64,000 nucleotides of DNA, taken from contig JAFKFH010000003.1 in NCBI GenBank assembly GCA_017307375.1, positions 1 to 64,000 of the forward strand, written 5' to 3'. The position numbers and the translations under genes were made by a program. Below the pieces are notes generated by a model. It saw only the letters and a program-made list of their open reading frames with translations, was not told the origin of the DNA and made no database searches. The DNA is from Alphaproteobacteria bacterium (lineage in GTDB: Bacteria > Pseudomonadota > Alphaproteobacteria > Ferrovibrionales > Ferrovibrionaceae). Below, one piece after another: positions 1-9,175 of the stretch; the first letter of the stretch is position 1; every line of letters begins with the position of its first letter.

Positions 1-670
1 CTCTCGACCAGCCCGGCCGCGTCGTGGGGCGGTTTATAGGCCCCACTTCCAAAACCGTCAAACCCTTTTTTGAAGTTTTTTTGGCAACCCACAAACGCCC
101 CCACAAACCACCCAACAGGTTGGAATTGAACGCACATACGCGCACGTACCATCTTTATGTAATGCTGCTGTGCACACATCAACATGCAGCGGCACGGCAG
201 GACGACACCCGCTTTCGAACTAAACGATTAAGTTTTATTAGGATATATTTTGACGCCAATTACGAGAAGAAGCCCTCGAAATTTTTCTGCCGAGGGGCGA
301 ATCACGTCGTGCACGCGAATCACCCTCGTCCGCGAATCACCCCGAATCAGCGAAAAAAAAGTCGCACTCGATACTTTTGATCGAGATCGGGAGCTCCCCG
401 ATGGACGATTCGACGGGATCCGGGGTGCGACTCGCTGGGCCGATCGGCAAAAAATCGCGGCCACGCAGCGGACCGAATCGTTCCCGCATGCAGGAAAAAT
501 TTCGCCGTCCATTCGCGTCCGGTGACAGCAAACGTAAACAAATGCTTGACGTAACAGGCTTATCCGGCGAAGGTGCGTCCATTCGGAAATCGCTGCCCGG
601 CTGCGTTGGTCTGTCTGCCATCGCGGAACTTTTTGTTAAAGTCGTTCCGGGCCGTGACGTAGGGGGATTG
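1..670. other. Intergenic region upstream of the M23 peptidase gene
   Basis: I find no convincing gene here. The first 260 bases are clearly more AT-rich than the coding sequence that follows. Short open frames exist, but they have no recognisable protein family and no ribosome binding site. The region holds an array of GCGAATCAC direct repeats and many GANTC sites (separate entry), and a small palindrome, CTCGAT at 367-372 with ATCGAG at 380-385. An open frame upstream and in frame with the peptidase starts at 377. Its first ~98 codons are poorly conserved-looking, and the ribosome site points to 671 instead. Confidence 0.6.
297..479. repeat. GCGAATCAC direct repeats and GANTC (CcrM-site) cluster
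   Basis: GCGAATCAC occurs at 297-305, 315-323 and 332-340, with a partial CGAATCA at 343-349, so the period is 17-18 bases. Each copy contains GAATC, a GANTC site. Three more GANTC sites follow: GATTC at 407-411, GACTC at 429-433 and GAATC at 475-479. That makes seven in about 180 bases. GANTC is the target of the alphaproteobacterial cell-cycle methylase CcrM. Dense clusters occur in promoters whose activity responds to methylation state. A regulatory role is inferred. Confidence 0.55.
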
Positions 671-2371
671 ATGTCCGGAAACTCCGACAGCGCGCCGCGG
701 CGCCACGCCGCCGCTGGCAGCCTTCGCAGCAGCAGCAATCTTCGCGGTGGTCTCGATTTTCTCACCAGCCCCTATGCCTTGCTACTGGCGGGCGTCGCGG
801 TCATCGGCGGCTCGCTGCTGGCCTATCAGGCGCTGGAGCGCCGGGATGCCCCCCGCCGCCTCGCAACCTACGAAACGCCCCGCCCGGCCCCGGCCCCCGC
901 GATCGAATCGCCCGGCGCGACCGCACCCGAGGCGTCGCTGCGCCGGGCTGCCGAGGGCTACATGCCGGTGCCGCCCCCGCAGGGCCGCCCGCCCGTTTCG
1001 TCCGAACGGGCAGAAGCCGGCGGCCTGCCGCTGCCCCCCGCCGACCAGCGCGACGCCGAGAGTGCACGGCCGATCGGCCCGTTTGCCGCGCTGCCCCCGC
1101 TCGAGCGCCAGCCCGGCGGCTCGCTGCTCGATCCGCTGCTGGATCGGGCCTGGGTTTTCGGCAGCCAGCTCTTCTCCTCCGGTTCGGCCGACGCGGATGT
1201 AGGGTCGACGCCGCTCGACGAGGCGACGCAAGCCGCCTTGCCGGTCGTCCCCGATCCGGCGACCGTGATCCGGCCGATCGCCGTCAGCCGCGGCGACACG
1301 CTGACCCGGGTATTGCAGCGCGGCGGCGTGCCCGACGATCAGGCCTACCAGGCCGCGACTGCGCTGGCCGACGTGTTCAATCCGCGCCGGCTCCAGCTCG
1401 GCCAGGAAATCACGCTCACCTTCAACCGCACCGAATCGGGCCTCAGCCTGTCGCAGGTCCAACTCGCCGACGGTGTCGAGCGCACGGTCGGCGTCACCCG
1501 CCAGGCGGACGGTTTCTCGGCCTATGAAACCACCATCCAGCTCGACCGCGCCCCGGCACGGGTCAACGCCAAGATCACCGACAGCCTGTATCAGGCGGCC
1601 TTGGATGCCGGCCTGCCGATGCCGGCCTTGTCGGAAATGATCAAGCTGTTCTCCTACGACGTCGACTTCCAGCGCGAGGTCCAGCCGGGCGACAGCTTCG
1701 ACGTCCTTTATGAAAGCTATACCGACGATACCGGCAAGATCGCCAAGACCGGCCGACTGCTGTCGGCGTCGATGACGCTGTCGGGGCGTGAGTTGCGCTA
1801 CTATCTCTATCAGCCGCAGGGCGAGGCCGAACCCGACTACTTCAACCAGAAGGGCCAGAGCGTGCGCAAGGCGCTGCTCCGCACCCCGATCGACGGCGCC
1901 CGCCTCTCCTCCGGATTTGGGGCCCGGCGACATCCGATCCTCGGCTATTCGATCATGCACAAGGGCGTCGACTTCGCGGCACCGACCGGTACCCCGATTC
2001 AGGCGGCCGGCTCGGGCACCGTCGAAAAGGCCGGCTGGAACGGCGGTTACGGCAACTACGTGCGGATCCGCCATTCAAACGGCTTCTCGACCGCTTACGC
2101 GCATATGAGCCGTATTGCCGCCAAGCCGGGCACCGCGGTGCGCCAGGGCCAGGTGATCGGCTATGTCGGCACCACCGGCATGTCTACCGGTGCGCACCTG
2201 CACTACGAGGTCCTGGTCAACAACCAGCAGGTCAACCCGCTGAGCCTGCGCCTGCCGACCGGCCGCAACCTGGAAGGCCGCGAGATGAAGCGCTTCGAGG
2301 CCGAAATGGCCCGGATCGACCAGGAAGCGGACAAGACCCCGGTGCGCAACTGGCTGGCCAGCGGCAAGTGA
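671..2371 (+). CDS. M23-family peptidoglycan DD-endopeptidase, membrane-anchored
   Basis: A 566-residue envelope protein predicted to cut peptide cross-links in peptidoglycan, or to act as a divisome or amidase activator of the same fold. One transmembrane segment lies near residues 34-52. A low-complexity Pro/Ala-rich stretch follows. Around residues 195-250 there is a LysM/OapA-like module (SRGDTLTRVL). The C-terminal peptidase M23 domain (about residues 405-535) keeps the zinc ligands in the MHKGVDFAAP segment and in HLHYE. The ATG at 671 follows AGGGGG at a good distance, so it is preferred over in-frame starts from 377. The next gene is read in the same direction but is probably separate. 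Confidence 0.88.
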   Translation: MSGNSDSAPRRHAAAGSLRSSSNLRGGLDFLTSPYALLLAGVAVIGGSLLAYQALERRDAPRRLATYETPRPAPAPAIESPGATAPEASLRRAAEGYMPVPPPQGRPPVSSERAEAGGLPLPPADQRDAESARPIGPFAALPPLERQPGGSLLDPLLDRAWVFGSQLFSSGSADADVGSTPLDEATQAALPVVPDPATVIRPIAVSRGDTLTRVLQRGGVPDDQAYQAATALADVFNPRRLQLGQEITLTFNRTESGLSLSQVQLADGVERTVGVTRQADGFSAYETTIQLDRAPARVNAKITDSLYQAALDAGLPMPALSEMIKLFSYDVDFQREVQPGDSFDVLYESYTDDTGKIAKTGRLLSASMTLSGRELRYYLYQPQGEAEPDYFNQKGQSVRKALLRTPIDGARLSSGFGARRHPILGYSIMHKGVDFAAPTGTPIQAAGSGTVEKAGWNGGYGNYVRIRHSNGFSTAYAHMSRIAAKPGTAVRQGQVIGYVGTTGMSTGAHLHYEVLVNNQQVNPLSLRLPTGRNLEGREMKRFEAEMARIDQEADKTPVRNWLASGK

Positions 2372-2491
2372 GCCGGAACAGACGGCGATCCGATACCACT
2401 CTGACATGAATTTACAAACGCTGGCTGGCCCAGCGCCTCGCCACGGGCCTTAATCGTGCCGGCCGTCGCCGTCGACGGCGCGGGCGATGGC

Positions 2492-4204
2492 ATGGACAAG
2501 GTTTCCGAACAGAACATTCCCGGCGCAAGCCCATCGCGACTCTCGGCAATCCGGCGCCTTCCAGGCCTTGCCGCCATCGGTACCGTACTGGTCCTCGGCG
2601 CGCTCGCGCTGATCATCCTGGTTGCCGGGCAGAGCGCGATCAGTCAGCGGCGTGCCACCGCCCGGATCGAACAGCAGGCCGGCCTCGCGCAGGATCTCGC
2701 AACGGCCCTGGTTACCGCCGAAAACGGCGCGCGTGGCTTCGTCCTGACCGGCGATCCCGATGCCCTCGAGCCCTATTACCGCGGCCGCGAGCAGGCCCAG
2801 GTCGCGCTGGCGCGGGCCGCCGGTTACCTGGACGAGTGGCAACGGCGCGGCGAGGTCGAGCAGCCGCTGGCCGACATGGCCAACCGGCGGCTCGCCGCGC
2901 TGGGCCAGATGGTCGAACTGGCCTATCGCGAGCTGGCCGACCCGGCCTACCGCCCGAGGCGGCCGGCGGCGATGCCGGGCACCGGCGATGAACTGCGCCG
3001 CGGGCTGGACCGGGCCGTCGCGGCCATGCGGGCGGAAACCGCCGCCAATCTCGAGCAGTTGAACCACCGCACCAACATCCTGCTGCCCGCGATGACCGCG
3101 GTCCTGGTGCTGGGGCTGGGGCTGTCTGTGCTCGGCTTCGTCGCCATCCGGCGCGAGAATCGGGACCGGCATCTGAGCGATATGCGACTGGCCCAGCATG
3201 TACGCGAAGTCGCGCTGTTGCGCGGCTTGACGCAGGGCATGCAGACCGTGCGCGACCGCGCCGGCGGGCATCGCGTGATCGCCGAGCAATTGGCCGACGT
3301 CTTCGCCGACTGCTCGGGTCTGCTGTTCCTCTACGACCCGCAGCGCGATCGCTTTGTCCCTGTCGCCGACTGGGGGCCGCTGATCGTCGCGGCCGACCGG
3401 ACCGAGATGCTGCCCGCCGACTGCCTGGCCGCCCGGCGCGCCCAGGCCGTGACCGGCCGGCGCGACCTTGTCCATGCCGCCTGCGACCATGTCGAGGACG
3501 AGGCCTATTGCTACCGATGCCTGCCGATCCTGATCGACGGCCAGATCACTGCGATCCTGCATCTGAGACTGGCCGGCACTGCCGAGCCCGAGGCCGCCTT
3601 CGCCGCGCTGGGTTCGCTGCCGGAATCGGCGGCCAGGCTGCTCGGCCTGGCCCTTTCGACCCTCGACCTGCGCGAGCGGCTCGACACGCAGGCCCTGCAT
3701 GATCCGCTGACCGGCCTGTGCAACCGTGGCTTCCTCGACGAAGTCCTGCGCCGGGAACTCGACCGGGCGGCGGCGGGGGGACGGCCGCTGGCCCTGGTCG
3801 TCGCGGGCATCGACAACTTCCAGGCCTTGGGCGAACGGCACGGAGTCCGCGCCGGGGACGAGATCCTGAAGACCGTCGCGGGGTTCCTGCGCAGCCAGTT
3901 GCGCGATGCCGACCTGCTGTGCCGCTTCGGTGGCGACAGGATGGCCCTGCTGCTGCCGGACACCGACATCGACGAAGCCTGCCGGATCGCCGACCAGTTG
4001 CGGCGCGGCGTCGCGCGGCTGCATCCGGCCATCGGCCGGGAAATCGTCGAGGACCTGTCGCTGTCCGTAGGCGTGGCCGGGGCCGGCAGGGACGGCCGCA
4101 CCGCGGAAGCCCTGGCGGCGGCGGCCGAGCGCGCCGTTTCGCGGGCGAAACTCGCAGGCCGCGATCGTGTCTCCCGCGCCGACGAGGTCGTCGGCGCCGC
4201 TTGA
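2492..4204 (+). CDS. CHASE3/GAF sensor protein with degenerate GGDEF domain
   Basis: A membrane signalling protein of about 570 residues. Transmembrane helices near residues 26-46 and 195-220 bracket a CHASE3-like helical sensor domain. A cysteine-containing GAF-like domain follows, then a C-terminal GGDEF fold that begins at HDPLTGLCNRGFLDEV. The catalytic signature reads GGDRM (about residue 479) where active diguanylate cyclases have GGDEF or GGEEF. The metal-binding acidic residue is therefore replaced by Arg, and cyclase activity is doubtful. It may instead sense or scaffold. The start is uncertain: ATG at 2492 or GTG at 2456, neither with a strong ribosome site. Confidence 0.8.
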   Translation: MDKVSEQNIPGASPSRLSAIRRLPGLAAIGTVLVLGALALIILVAGQSAISQRRATARIEQQAGLAQDLATALVTAENGARGFVLTGDPDALEPYYRGREQAQVALARAAGYLDEWQRRGEVEQPLADMANRRLAALGQMVELAYRELADPAYRPRRPAAMPGTGDELRRGLDRAVAAMRAETAANLEQLNHRTNILLPAMTAVLVLGLGLSVLGFVAIRRENRDRHLSDMRLAQHVREVALLRGLTQGMQTVRDRAGGHRVIAEQLADVFADCSGLLFLYDPQRDRFVPVADWGPLIVAADRTEMLPADCLAARRAQAVTGRRDLVHAACDHVEDEAYCYRCLPILIDGQITAILHLRLAGTAEPEAAFAALGSLPESAARLLGLALSTLDLRERLDTQALHDPLTGLCNRGFLDEVLRRELDRAAAGGRPLALVVAGIDNFQALGERHGVRAGDEILKTVAGFLRSQLRDADLLCRFGGDRMALLLPDTDIDEACRIADQLRRGVARLHPAIGREIVEDLSLSVGVAGAGRDGRTAEALAAAAERAVSRAKLAGRDRVSRADEVVGAA

Positions 4205-4256
4205 CATCGGCCGGCCCCGCCCCTTCGATAGGCGCCGCGGTTGCGGGGGAGCGACA

Positions 4257-4883
4257 ATGACCGAGAAGATCACGCTGCATGGCAGCTTCCTGTCGGCCCC
4301 GACCTACAAGGTCGGGCTGATGCTGGCGCTGACCGGGCGGGATTTCGCCTACCGGCATGTCGACCTGTCGAAGGGCGAACACAAGTCGCCCGGCTATCTC
4401 GACCTGAACCGCTTCGGCCAGGTCCCGGTACTGCGCCACGGGGCCGAAACGGTGGTCCAGTCCAACGTTATCCTGGACTACCTCGCCGACCTCACCGGGG
4501 CATTCGGCGGTGCCGACGCGAACGAGCGTCGCCAGGCGCGCGAGTGGCTGGCCTGGGAAGCCGACCGGCTGCTTACCTGGGTCGGCCGCACCCGGTTCTT
4601 CACCCGGTTCATGCGGCCCGATCCGGCGGTCGCCGACTATTTCCGCGCCCAGGCCGACGGCGGCATCCAGGTGATCGACGACTGCCTGCAGGACAAGGAG
4701 TGGCTGGTCGGATCGGGACCGACCATCGCCGATATCGGTTGCTATGCCTGCCTCGCCTATGCCGACGAGGCCAATATCACGCTCGACGACTGGCCCCAGG
4801 TCGCGGCGTGGGCCGCGCGCATCCGCGGGCTGCCGGGCTACAAGGCGCCTTACGACCTGCTGCCCACCGGCGACCGCGACTGA
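4257..4883 (+). CDS. Glutathione S-transferase family protein
   Basis: A 208-residue cytosolic protein with the two-domain GST layout. The thioredoxin-like N-terminal domain includes FGQVPVLRHG with the cis-proline and VQSNVILDYL with the glutathione gamma-Glu contact. The helical C-terminal domain contains WLVGSGPTIADIGCYACLAY, the usual N-capping motif. The substrate is unknown. The ATG at 4257 follows GGGGGAG. Its stop lies 2 bases from the stop of the convergent hemY gene. It is one of three GST paralogues in this window. Confidence 0.88.
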   Translation: MTEKITLHGSFLSAPTYKVGLMLALTGRDFAYRHVDLSKGEHKSPGYLDLNRFGQVPVLRHGAETVVQSNVILDYLADLTGAFGGADANERRQAREWLAWEADRLLTWVGRTRFFTRFMRPDPAVADYFRAQADGGIQVIDDCLQDKEWLVGSGPTIADIGCYACLAYADEANITLDDWPQVAAWAARIRGLPGYKAPYDLLPTGDRD

Positions 4884-4885
4884 CG

Positions 4886-6262
4886 CTAACCCTCGGCCGG
4901 CGGCGGCGGCACGGGGTCGGCCGGCGGGACCGGCCGCGACGACAGCATCTCGCCTTTCTCTGCAAGCGGCGTCTCGGGCACGACGACAGGTGGCTGGCGC
5001 CAGGCCATCGCATCGAAGGCGCCGCAGTTCGGGCAGTGGCTATGCCACTCGGGGGCGGCATGGCCGCAATGACCGCAGACCCAGGAGGGATCGACGCTGT
5101 CGGCCGCCAGTTCGAGCCAGCGCCGCAGGTCGCCACCCTCGGCCTCGGCGATCCGGGCGCGCAGGCGGAAGACGCGGGGGCTGCCCTCGGCAATGCCGTC
5201 CAGGGCGGAACGGGCGCCGGCCAGGTCGCCGGCTGCCAGATGCGCGTCGGCCAGCACGATGCGGCTTTCGGCATGGTCCGGTGCCGCATGGGTCAGTTCG
5301 CGCAGCCGGCGCAACCGGTCGCCCTCGCCGCTCGCGCCCATGGCTTCCAGGTAAAGCCGGGCAAGCGTGGGATGGGGGGCGATGCCCCAGGCGGCACGGA
5401 CCACCTTGGCCGCCTTGTTGCCCTGGCCCTGGTGGATCAGCAATTCGGCATAGAGCGCCGTGGCCGGCACGAGATCGGGGGCCGCACCATGCGCGCTCTT
5501 GGCCAGCTTCAGTGCCACCGGGCCGTCACCGGCCGCCACCGCGTCGCGGGCCCGCGCCAGCTCGATCAGGCCGCGCTTGCGCTGCCCCTCCGCCGCGGGC
5601 AGCGCCTTGCGCTTGAGCGCGGCATCGAGATGGACCTGGGCGTCGGCCCAGTCGCCCTGGGCGGTCTCGAGGTCCAGCAGGGTCTTGGCCGTCCAGGCCG
5701 CGTCGGGCTTGAGCGCGAAGGCCTGGCGGGCATAGTCGAGGGCGCGCGCCCGGTCGCCGGCCCGCAGCGCCTGCCCGACCAGGCCGCGCAGGCCGAGGAA
5801 TTCGGTTTCGGGGTGGCCGAGCATCGCGGCGTAGTGGCGCCCGGCCTCGTCCTCGTCGCCCGCCGCCTGCGCCGCCTGGGCCGAAAGCAACAGCGCCAGC
5901 GCGGGCTGGTCCAGCAGCTTTTTCGCCCGCTGCGCCGCCGCCTGTGCCGCCCGCGCATCGCCGGCGGCGATCGCCACCATGCCTTCGGTGAAGGCGCGAT
6001 AGCCCTCGCGCCGCGACCGGGCGCCCGAACCGAGCCGCCAGGCCAGCGGCGCACGGCGCATCAGCCGCAACAGGCGGCTCAACCCGGCCGCGACGACCAT
6101 CAGCACCAGAATGGCGAAGCCGAACAGGGCCAGCGGTGCATCGAGCCGCCAGCCGCCCCAGTCGATCGCCACCCGCCCCGGATGGTCGGCGACCCAGACC
6201 GCGCCGAACGCCACGACGGCGGCCAGCGCGAAGAAGAAGATCAGCCGCAGGAAAACCATCAT
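4886..6262 (-). CDS. hemY: HemY, TPR membrane protein of the heme gene cluster
   Basis: A 458-residue protein. Two N-terminal membrane helices (starting MMVFLRLIFFF) are followed by tetratricopeptide-like repeats rich in Ala and Leu. The C-terminus carries a zinc-ribbon-like element with CGHCG and CPNCG. This is the proteobacterial HemY of the hemCDXY cluster. It is not the protoporphyrinogen oxidase that shares the name in Gram-positives, and its exact role in heme biosynthesis is unresolved. Its ATG overlaps the stop of the upstream mitofilin-like gene, so the two are translationally coupled. Confidence 0.88.
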   Translation of the reverse strand: MMVFLRLIFFFALAAVVAFGAVWVADHPGRVAIDWGGWRLDAPLALFGFAILVLMVVAAGLSRLLRLMRRAPLAWRLGSGARSRREGYRAFTEGMVAIAAGDARAAQAAAQRAKKLLDQPALALLLSAQAAQAAGDEDEAGRHYAAMLGHPETEFLGLRGLVGQALRAGDRARALDYARQAFALKPDAAWTAKTLLDLETAQGDWADAQVHLDAALKRKALPAAEGQRKRGLIELARARDAVAAGDGPVALKLAKSAHGAAPDLVPATALYAELLIHQGQGNKAAKVVRAAWGIAPHPTLARLYLEAMGASGEGDRLRRLRELTHAAPDHAESRIVLADAHLAAGDLAGARSALDGIAEGSPRVFRLRARIAEAEGGDLRRWLELAADSVDPSWVCGHCGHAAPEWHSHCPNCGAFDAMAWRQPPVVVPETPLAEKGEMLSSRPVPPADPVPPPPAEG

Positions 6263-7383
6263 TGGCGCCCGTCGGGCAGGCCGGCGAACAGCGCCTGTTC
6301 GAGCGCGGCCAGGGCCTGCTCGGCCGCCACGCGGCGGCCGGCAAGGTCGGCCCAGCCCTTCGCCGCCTCGGCGGCAGCCGGCGGCAGCGCGCGGACCTCG
6401 GCCAGCGCCGCGGCGGCGTCGCCTTCGGCCAGCCGCCGTTCGGCGCGTGCCACCCGGGCATCGACGTCGTCGCCCTCGATTTCGCCGGTCCGGCGGATCG
6501 AGACCAGGCCGGCGAGGCGGTCGCGGGTCTTGTCCCACCAGCTGTCGCCGCCGGCCGCCTGGGCGGCGGCGACGATCTCGGCGGCGGGAAAGCGATTCTG
6601 CAACTCGGCCAGCCGCGGCACGCCGCTGGCGGCCGATTCGGCCAGCGTGTCGAACCCCTCCGGCGGCGGCTTGGGCGCGAACCGGCCCAGCCGGTCGAGC
6701 TCGGCCCGATAGGGCCTGCCGGCACGCAGCGCATCGCGCAGCGGTTGCAAGGCCGCGGTCACCGCTGCCACGGTATCGATCGCGCGCGCGTTGCCGCGGG
6801 CCGATTCCTCCAGCGCCGCGAGCCGCTCGGGCAGCCTCGCCGCGAGCGCGCTGGTCAGTTCGGCCTTGACCGCGCCGATCGCCTCGTCCAGCGCGGCGAC
6901 ATGGGCGGTCAGCGCCCCTTGCGTCTTCTTCAGATCGTCGATCCGCGCCTCGAGCGGGCCGAGATCGACGGCCGCGGCCTTTTCCCTGGCCGCGGCTTCG
7001 AGCGCGGCCAGGCGCTGCTGCAGCCCGGCCAGGCGGTCGCCCTCGCCCGCCGCCGAAGCGGCGAAGGCGGCCTCGATGCGCCGAAAACGGGCCTCCAGCT
7101 CGCTCAATGCCGGCTGGCCGCCGCCGGCGGCCTTGACCTGCTCGGCAACCCCGCGAATCTGCGTCTGGACGGCCACGATCCGGTCGGAAACCGCGCGCCA
7201 TTCGCGCCAGGCCCAGGTCGCGCCGTAGGCGATCGGCGCGACCACCGCGATCAGCACGAGGATCGCCACGATCATGGCGGCGCGTGTGCCCGACGAGGGG
7301 GCGGGGCGGGGCCGGACCTCGACGGCGTCGACGTCGATCGGCGGCGGGGTTTCTGGGTTTCGCGGTGGGGTCGTCTCGCTCAT
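6259..7383 (-). CDS. Mitofilin-like (COG4223) inner-membrane protein
   Basis: A 374-residue protein with a proline-rich cytoplasmic N-terminus (MSETTPPRNPETPPP), one transmembrane helix near residues 35-57 and a long Ala/Glu/Arg-rich coiled coil. The C-terminal helical domain includes the WWDKTRDRLAGLVSIR segment seen in alphaproteobacterial Mic60/mitofilin relatives. Such proteins are encoded between hemD and hemY and are linked to intracytoplasmic membrane shaping. The start at 7383 is chosen because an in-frame extension to 7560 would overlap hemD and looks unlike protein. It sits 16 bases after the hemD stop. Confidence 0.82.
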   Translation of the reverse strand: MSETTPPRNPETPPPIDVDAVEVRPRPAPSSGTRAAMIVAILVLIAVVAPIAYGATWAWREWRAVSDRIVAVQTQIRGVAEQVKAAGGGQPALSELEARFRRIEAAFAASAAGEGDRLAGLQQRLAALEAAAREKAAAVDLGPLEARIDDLKKTQGALTAHVAALDEAIGAVKAELTSALAARLPERLAALEESARGNARAIDTVAAVTAALQPLRDALRAGRPYRAELDRLGRFAPKPPPEGFDTLAESAASGVPRLAELQNRFPAAEIVAAAQAAGGDSWWDKTRDRLAGLVSIRRTGEIEGDDVDARVARAERRLAEGDAAAALAEVRALPPAAAEAAKGWADLAGRRVAAEQALAALEQALFAGLPDGRQ

Positions 7384-7399
7384 GGCCTCACCCGGTACG

Positions 7400-8098
7400 C
7401 TAGAGAAGCTCGAATAGGCACTCGGCCGTCGGCTGGGCCGAGACATGGACCGCCGCCCAGGGCAATGCGCGCACCTCGGCTGCGACGGCGGCGCTGAGGC
7501 AGCAGGCCCGGACAACCGAAACAGCGTCGGCCACGCCCTCGCGCCGGCTGAGCCTAGCAAACAGCGCCGCGGTTCGGGGAGAGAAAAACAAGGCGGCGTC
7601 GAGCCTTGTGGCCTTCAGCGCGGCTACCGTCGCAGGATCGAGCCGGCTGGCCGCGCGCGCCTCGTAGAGCACCGCGCGGACCACGTCGTAACCGGCGGGC
7701 CGAAGTTCCGCGACGAGATCGGCGGCCACGTCGGCGCCGGAAACATGCAGCAGGCGGCCCGTGCCGGGGGTAAATCGCTGCCGGACCAGGGCGAGCATCG
7801 CCCGGGCGTCGCCGCCGGCCTCGACGACCGCCGCGAAACCGGCCGCGGCGAGGTCGGCGGCGGTCCGGCCGCCCACCGCCACGGTCAAGACGTCGCGGCG
7901 CGGGGTGGCGGCGGCAAGCGCGCGCGCGCCGTTGACCGACGTGACCAGCACCGCCGCGACGCCATCAAGCGGCGGCAGGTCGCCAGGCCGTGCCACGATC
8001 TCCAGCAACGGATCGATCAGCACGTCGTGGCCAAGGGCGGCCAGGTGGCGCGCGGTCTCGGCCGCCTGCTCGGCCGGCCGGGTGACCAGGATTCGCAT
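7400..8098 (-). CDS. hemD: Uroporphyrinogen-III synthase
   Basis: A 232-residue enzyme that closes hydroxymethylbilane with inversion of ring D to give uroporphyrinogen III. Evidence is the N-terminal MRILVTRP followed by EQAAETARHLAALGHDVL, the VTSVNGARALA segment, the C-terminal FFSPRTAALFARL motif and placement straight after hemC. hemD sequences vary a lot, so the operon context carries much of the weight. Its ATG overlaps the hemC stop (TGATG), giving translational coupling. Confidence 0.9.
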   Translation of the reverse strand: MRILVTRPAEQAAETARHLAALGHDVLIDPLLEIVARPGDLPPLDGVAAVLVTSVNGARALAAATPRRDVLTVAVGGRTAADLAAAGFAAVVEAGGDARAMLALVRQRFTPGTGRLLHVSGADVAADLVAELRPAGYDVVRAVLYEARAASRLDPATVAALKATRLDAALFFSPRTAALFARLSRREGVADAVSVVRACCLSAAVAAEVRALPWAAVHVSAQPTAECLFELL

Positions 8099-9027
8099 CA
8101 GCCGAAGAACCCGGCGCCCCCGCGCACCTTCAGCTCGGCCCCCGCATCGGTACCGAGCGCCACGCCGTCGGCCGCAGATCCGCGGCGATCGGCAAAGATG
8201 ACCTCCGAGCCGTCCGGCCGCACGATCAGCGCCTGCAGATGCAGGCCGCCGGCGTCGATGACGGCATGGCCCGCGATCGGTGTGCGGCAGGATCCGTCGA
8301 GGGCGGCGAGCAGCGCGCGCTCGGCCGCCACGCAAAGATGAGTCGGACGATGATCGAGCGGCGCCAGCCGCGCCAGCGTGGCCGCGTCCCCGGCCCGGCA
8401 TTCGAGGCCGATGGCGCCCTGGGCCACCGCCGGCAGCATCTCGTCGATCTCCAGGATCGTCTGCGCCTTGTCGGCCAGTCCGAGGCGGCGCAACCCAGCC
8501 AGCGCCAGCAACGTCGCGTCGACCTCGCCACGGGCGAGCTTGTCGAGCCGGGTACCGACATTGCCGCGGAACGTCATGACCTTGAGATCGGGTCGGCGAT
8601 GGCGGAGAATCGCCTGGCGGCGCAACGACGCGGTGCCGACCACCGCCCCGTCATGCAGGCCGGCCAGGCCGCAACCGTCGCGGGTCAGCAGCACGTCGCG
8701 CGGATCCTCGCGCGGCAGGAACGCCGCCAGGACCAGGCCGTCGGGCAGCGCCGTCGGCATGTCCTTCATCGAATGGACCGCGAGGTCGATGTCGCCGGCC
8801 AGCAATGCCTGCTCGATCTCGAGCGTGAACAGCCCCTTGCCGCCGGCTTCCGACAGCGCCCGGTCCTGGATGCGGTCGCCGGTGGTACGGATCACCACGG
8901 TCTCGATCGCGTCGTCGGCCAGGTCGGGATGGGCGGCAAGCAGTCGGGCGCGGGTCTCGGCCGCCTGGGCGAGGGCGAGCGGCGAACCCCGGGTTCCGAT
9001 ACGAAGGCTATGGCGGCTGGCGGTCAT
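8098..9027 (-). CDS. hemC: Hydroxymethylbilane synthase (porphobilinogen deaminase)
   Basis: A 309-residue enzyme that polymerises four porphobilinogens into hydroxymethylbilane. The sequence opens with LRIGTRGSPLALAQA and includes the active-site aspartate segment DLAVHSMKDMPT and TASLRRQAIL. GSCRTPIAGH supplies the cysteine that binds the dipyrromethane cofactor. Length is normal. The ATG at 9027 is preferred to an upstream in-frame start at 9123 because family similarity begins at MTASRHSLRIG. It is the first gene of the minus-strand heme operon and diverges from tsaD. Confidence 0.95.
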   Translation of the reverse strand: MTASRHSLRIGTRGSPLALAQAAETRARLLAAHPDLADDAIETVVIRTTGDRIQDRALSEAGGKGLFTLEIEQALLAGDIDLAVHSMKDMPTALPDGLVLAAFLPREDPRDVLLTRDGCGLAGLHDGAVVGTASLRRQAILRHRRPDLKVMTFRGNVGTRLDKLARGEVDATLLALAGLRRLGLADKAQTILEIDEMLPAVAQGAIGLECRAGDAATLARLAPLDHRPTHLCVAAERALLAALDGSCRTPIAGHAVIDAGGLHLQALIVRPDGSEVIFADRRGSAADGVALGTDAGAELKVRGGAGFFG

Positions 9028-9124
9028 CGGTGCTAACTCGAAGAAGTCCTTCACATGGAATTCGGGCGCCGCGCCCCCGAGAGGCTTCAGGGGGCGCGCA
9101 TCCGGCGTTCTCAATCGGATCAAT

Positions 9125-9154
9125 ATGACGGATGCGCCAGCCAGACCATAAAAT
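9125..9154 (+). promoter_or_regulatory. Candidate sigma70-type promoter of tsaD
   Basis: ATGACG at 9125-9130 and TAAAAT at 9149-9154 are separated by 18 bases. They lie in the hemC/tsaD divergent region, about 20 bases before the tsaD start. The -10 matches TATAAT at five of six positions; the -35 is weaker. An AGAGG ribosome site follows at about 9163. Confidence 0.4.
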
Positions 9155-9175
9155 AAGCGTCGCAGAGGCCGACCG

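Noticed and set aside
297-349. CRISPR-like direct repeats
   Set aside because: The repeat is only 9 bases with 8-9-base spacers, and no cas genes are present.
24-380. Short open frames in the first 400 bases
   Set aside because: No ribosome site, no family similarity, and composition unlike the coding genes. Better read as intergenic.
6259-7383. HemX (uroporphyrinogen methyltransferase-type) annotation for the gene between hemD and hemY
   Set aside because: Topology and the C-terminal WWDKTRDRLAGL segment fit the mitofilin-like COG4223 group of alphaproteobacteria better than enterobacterial HemX.
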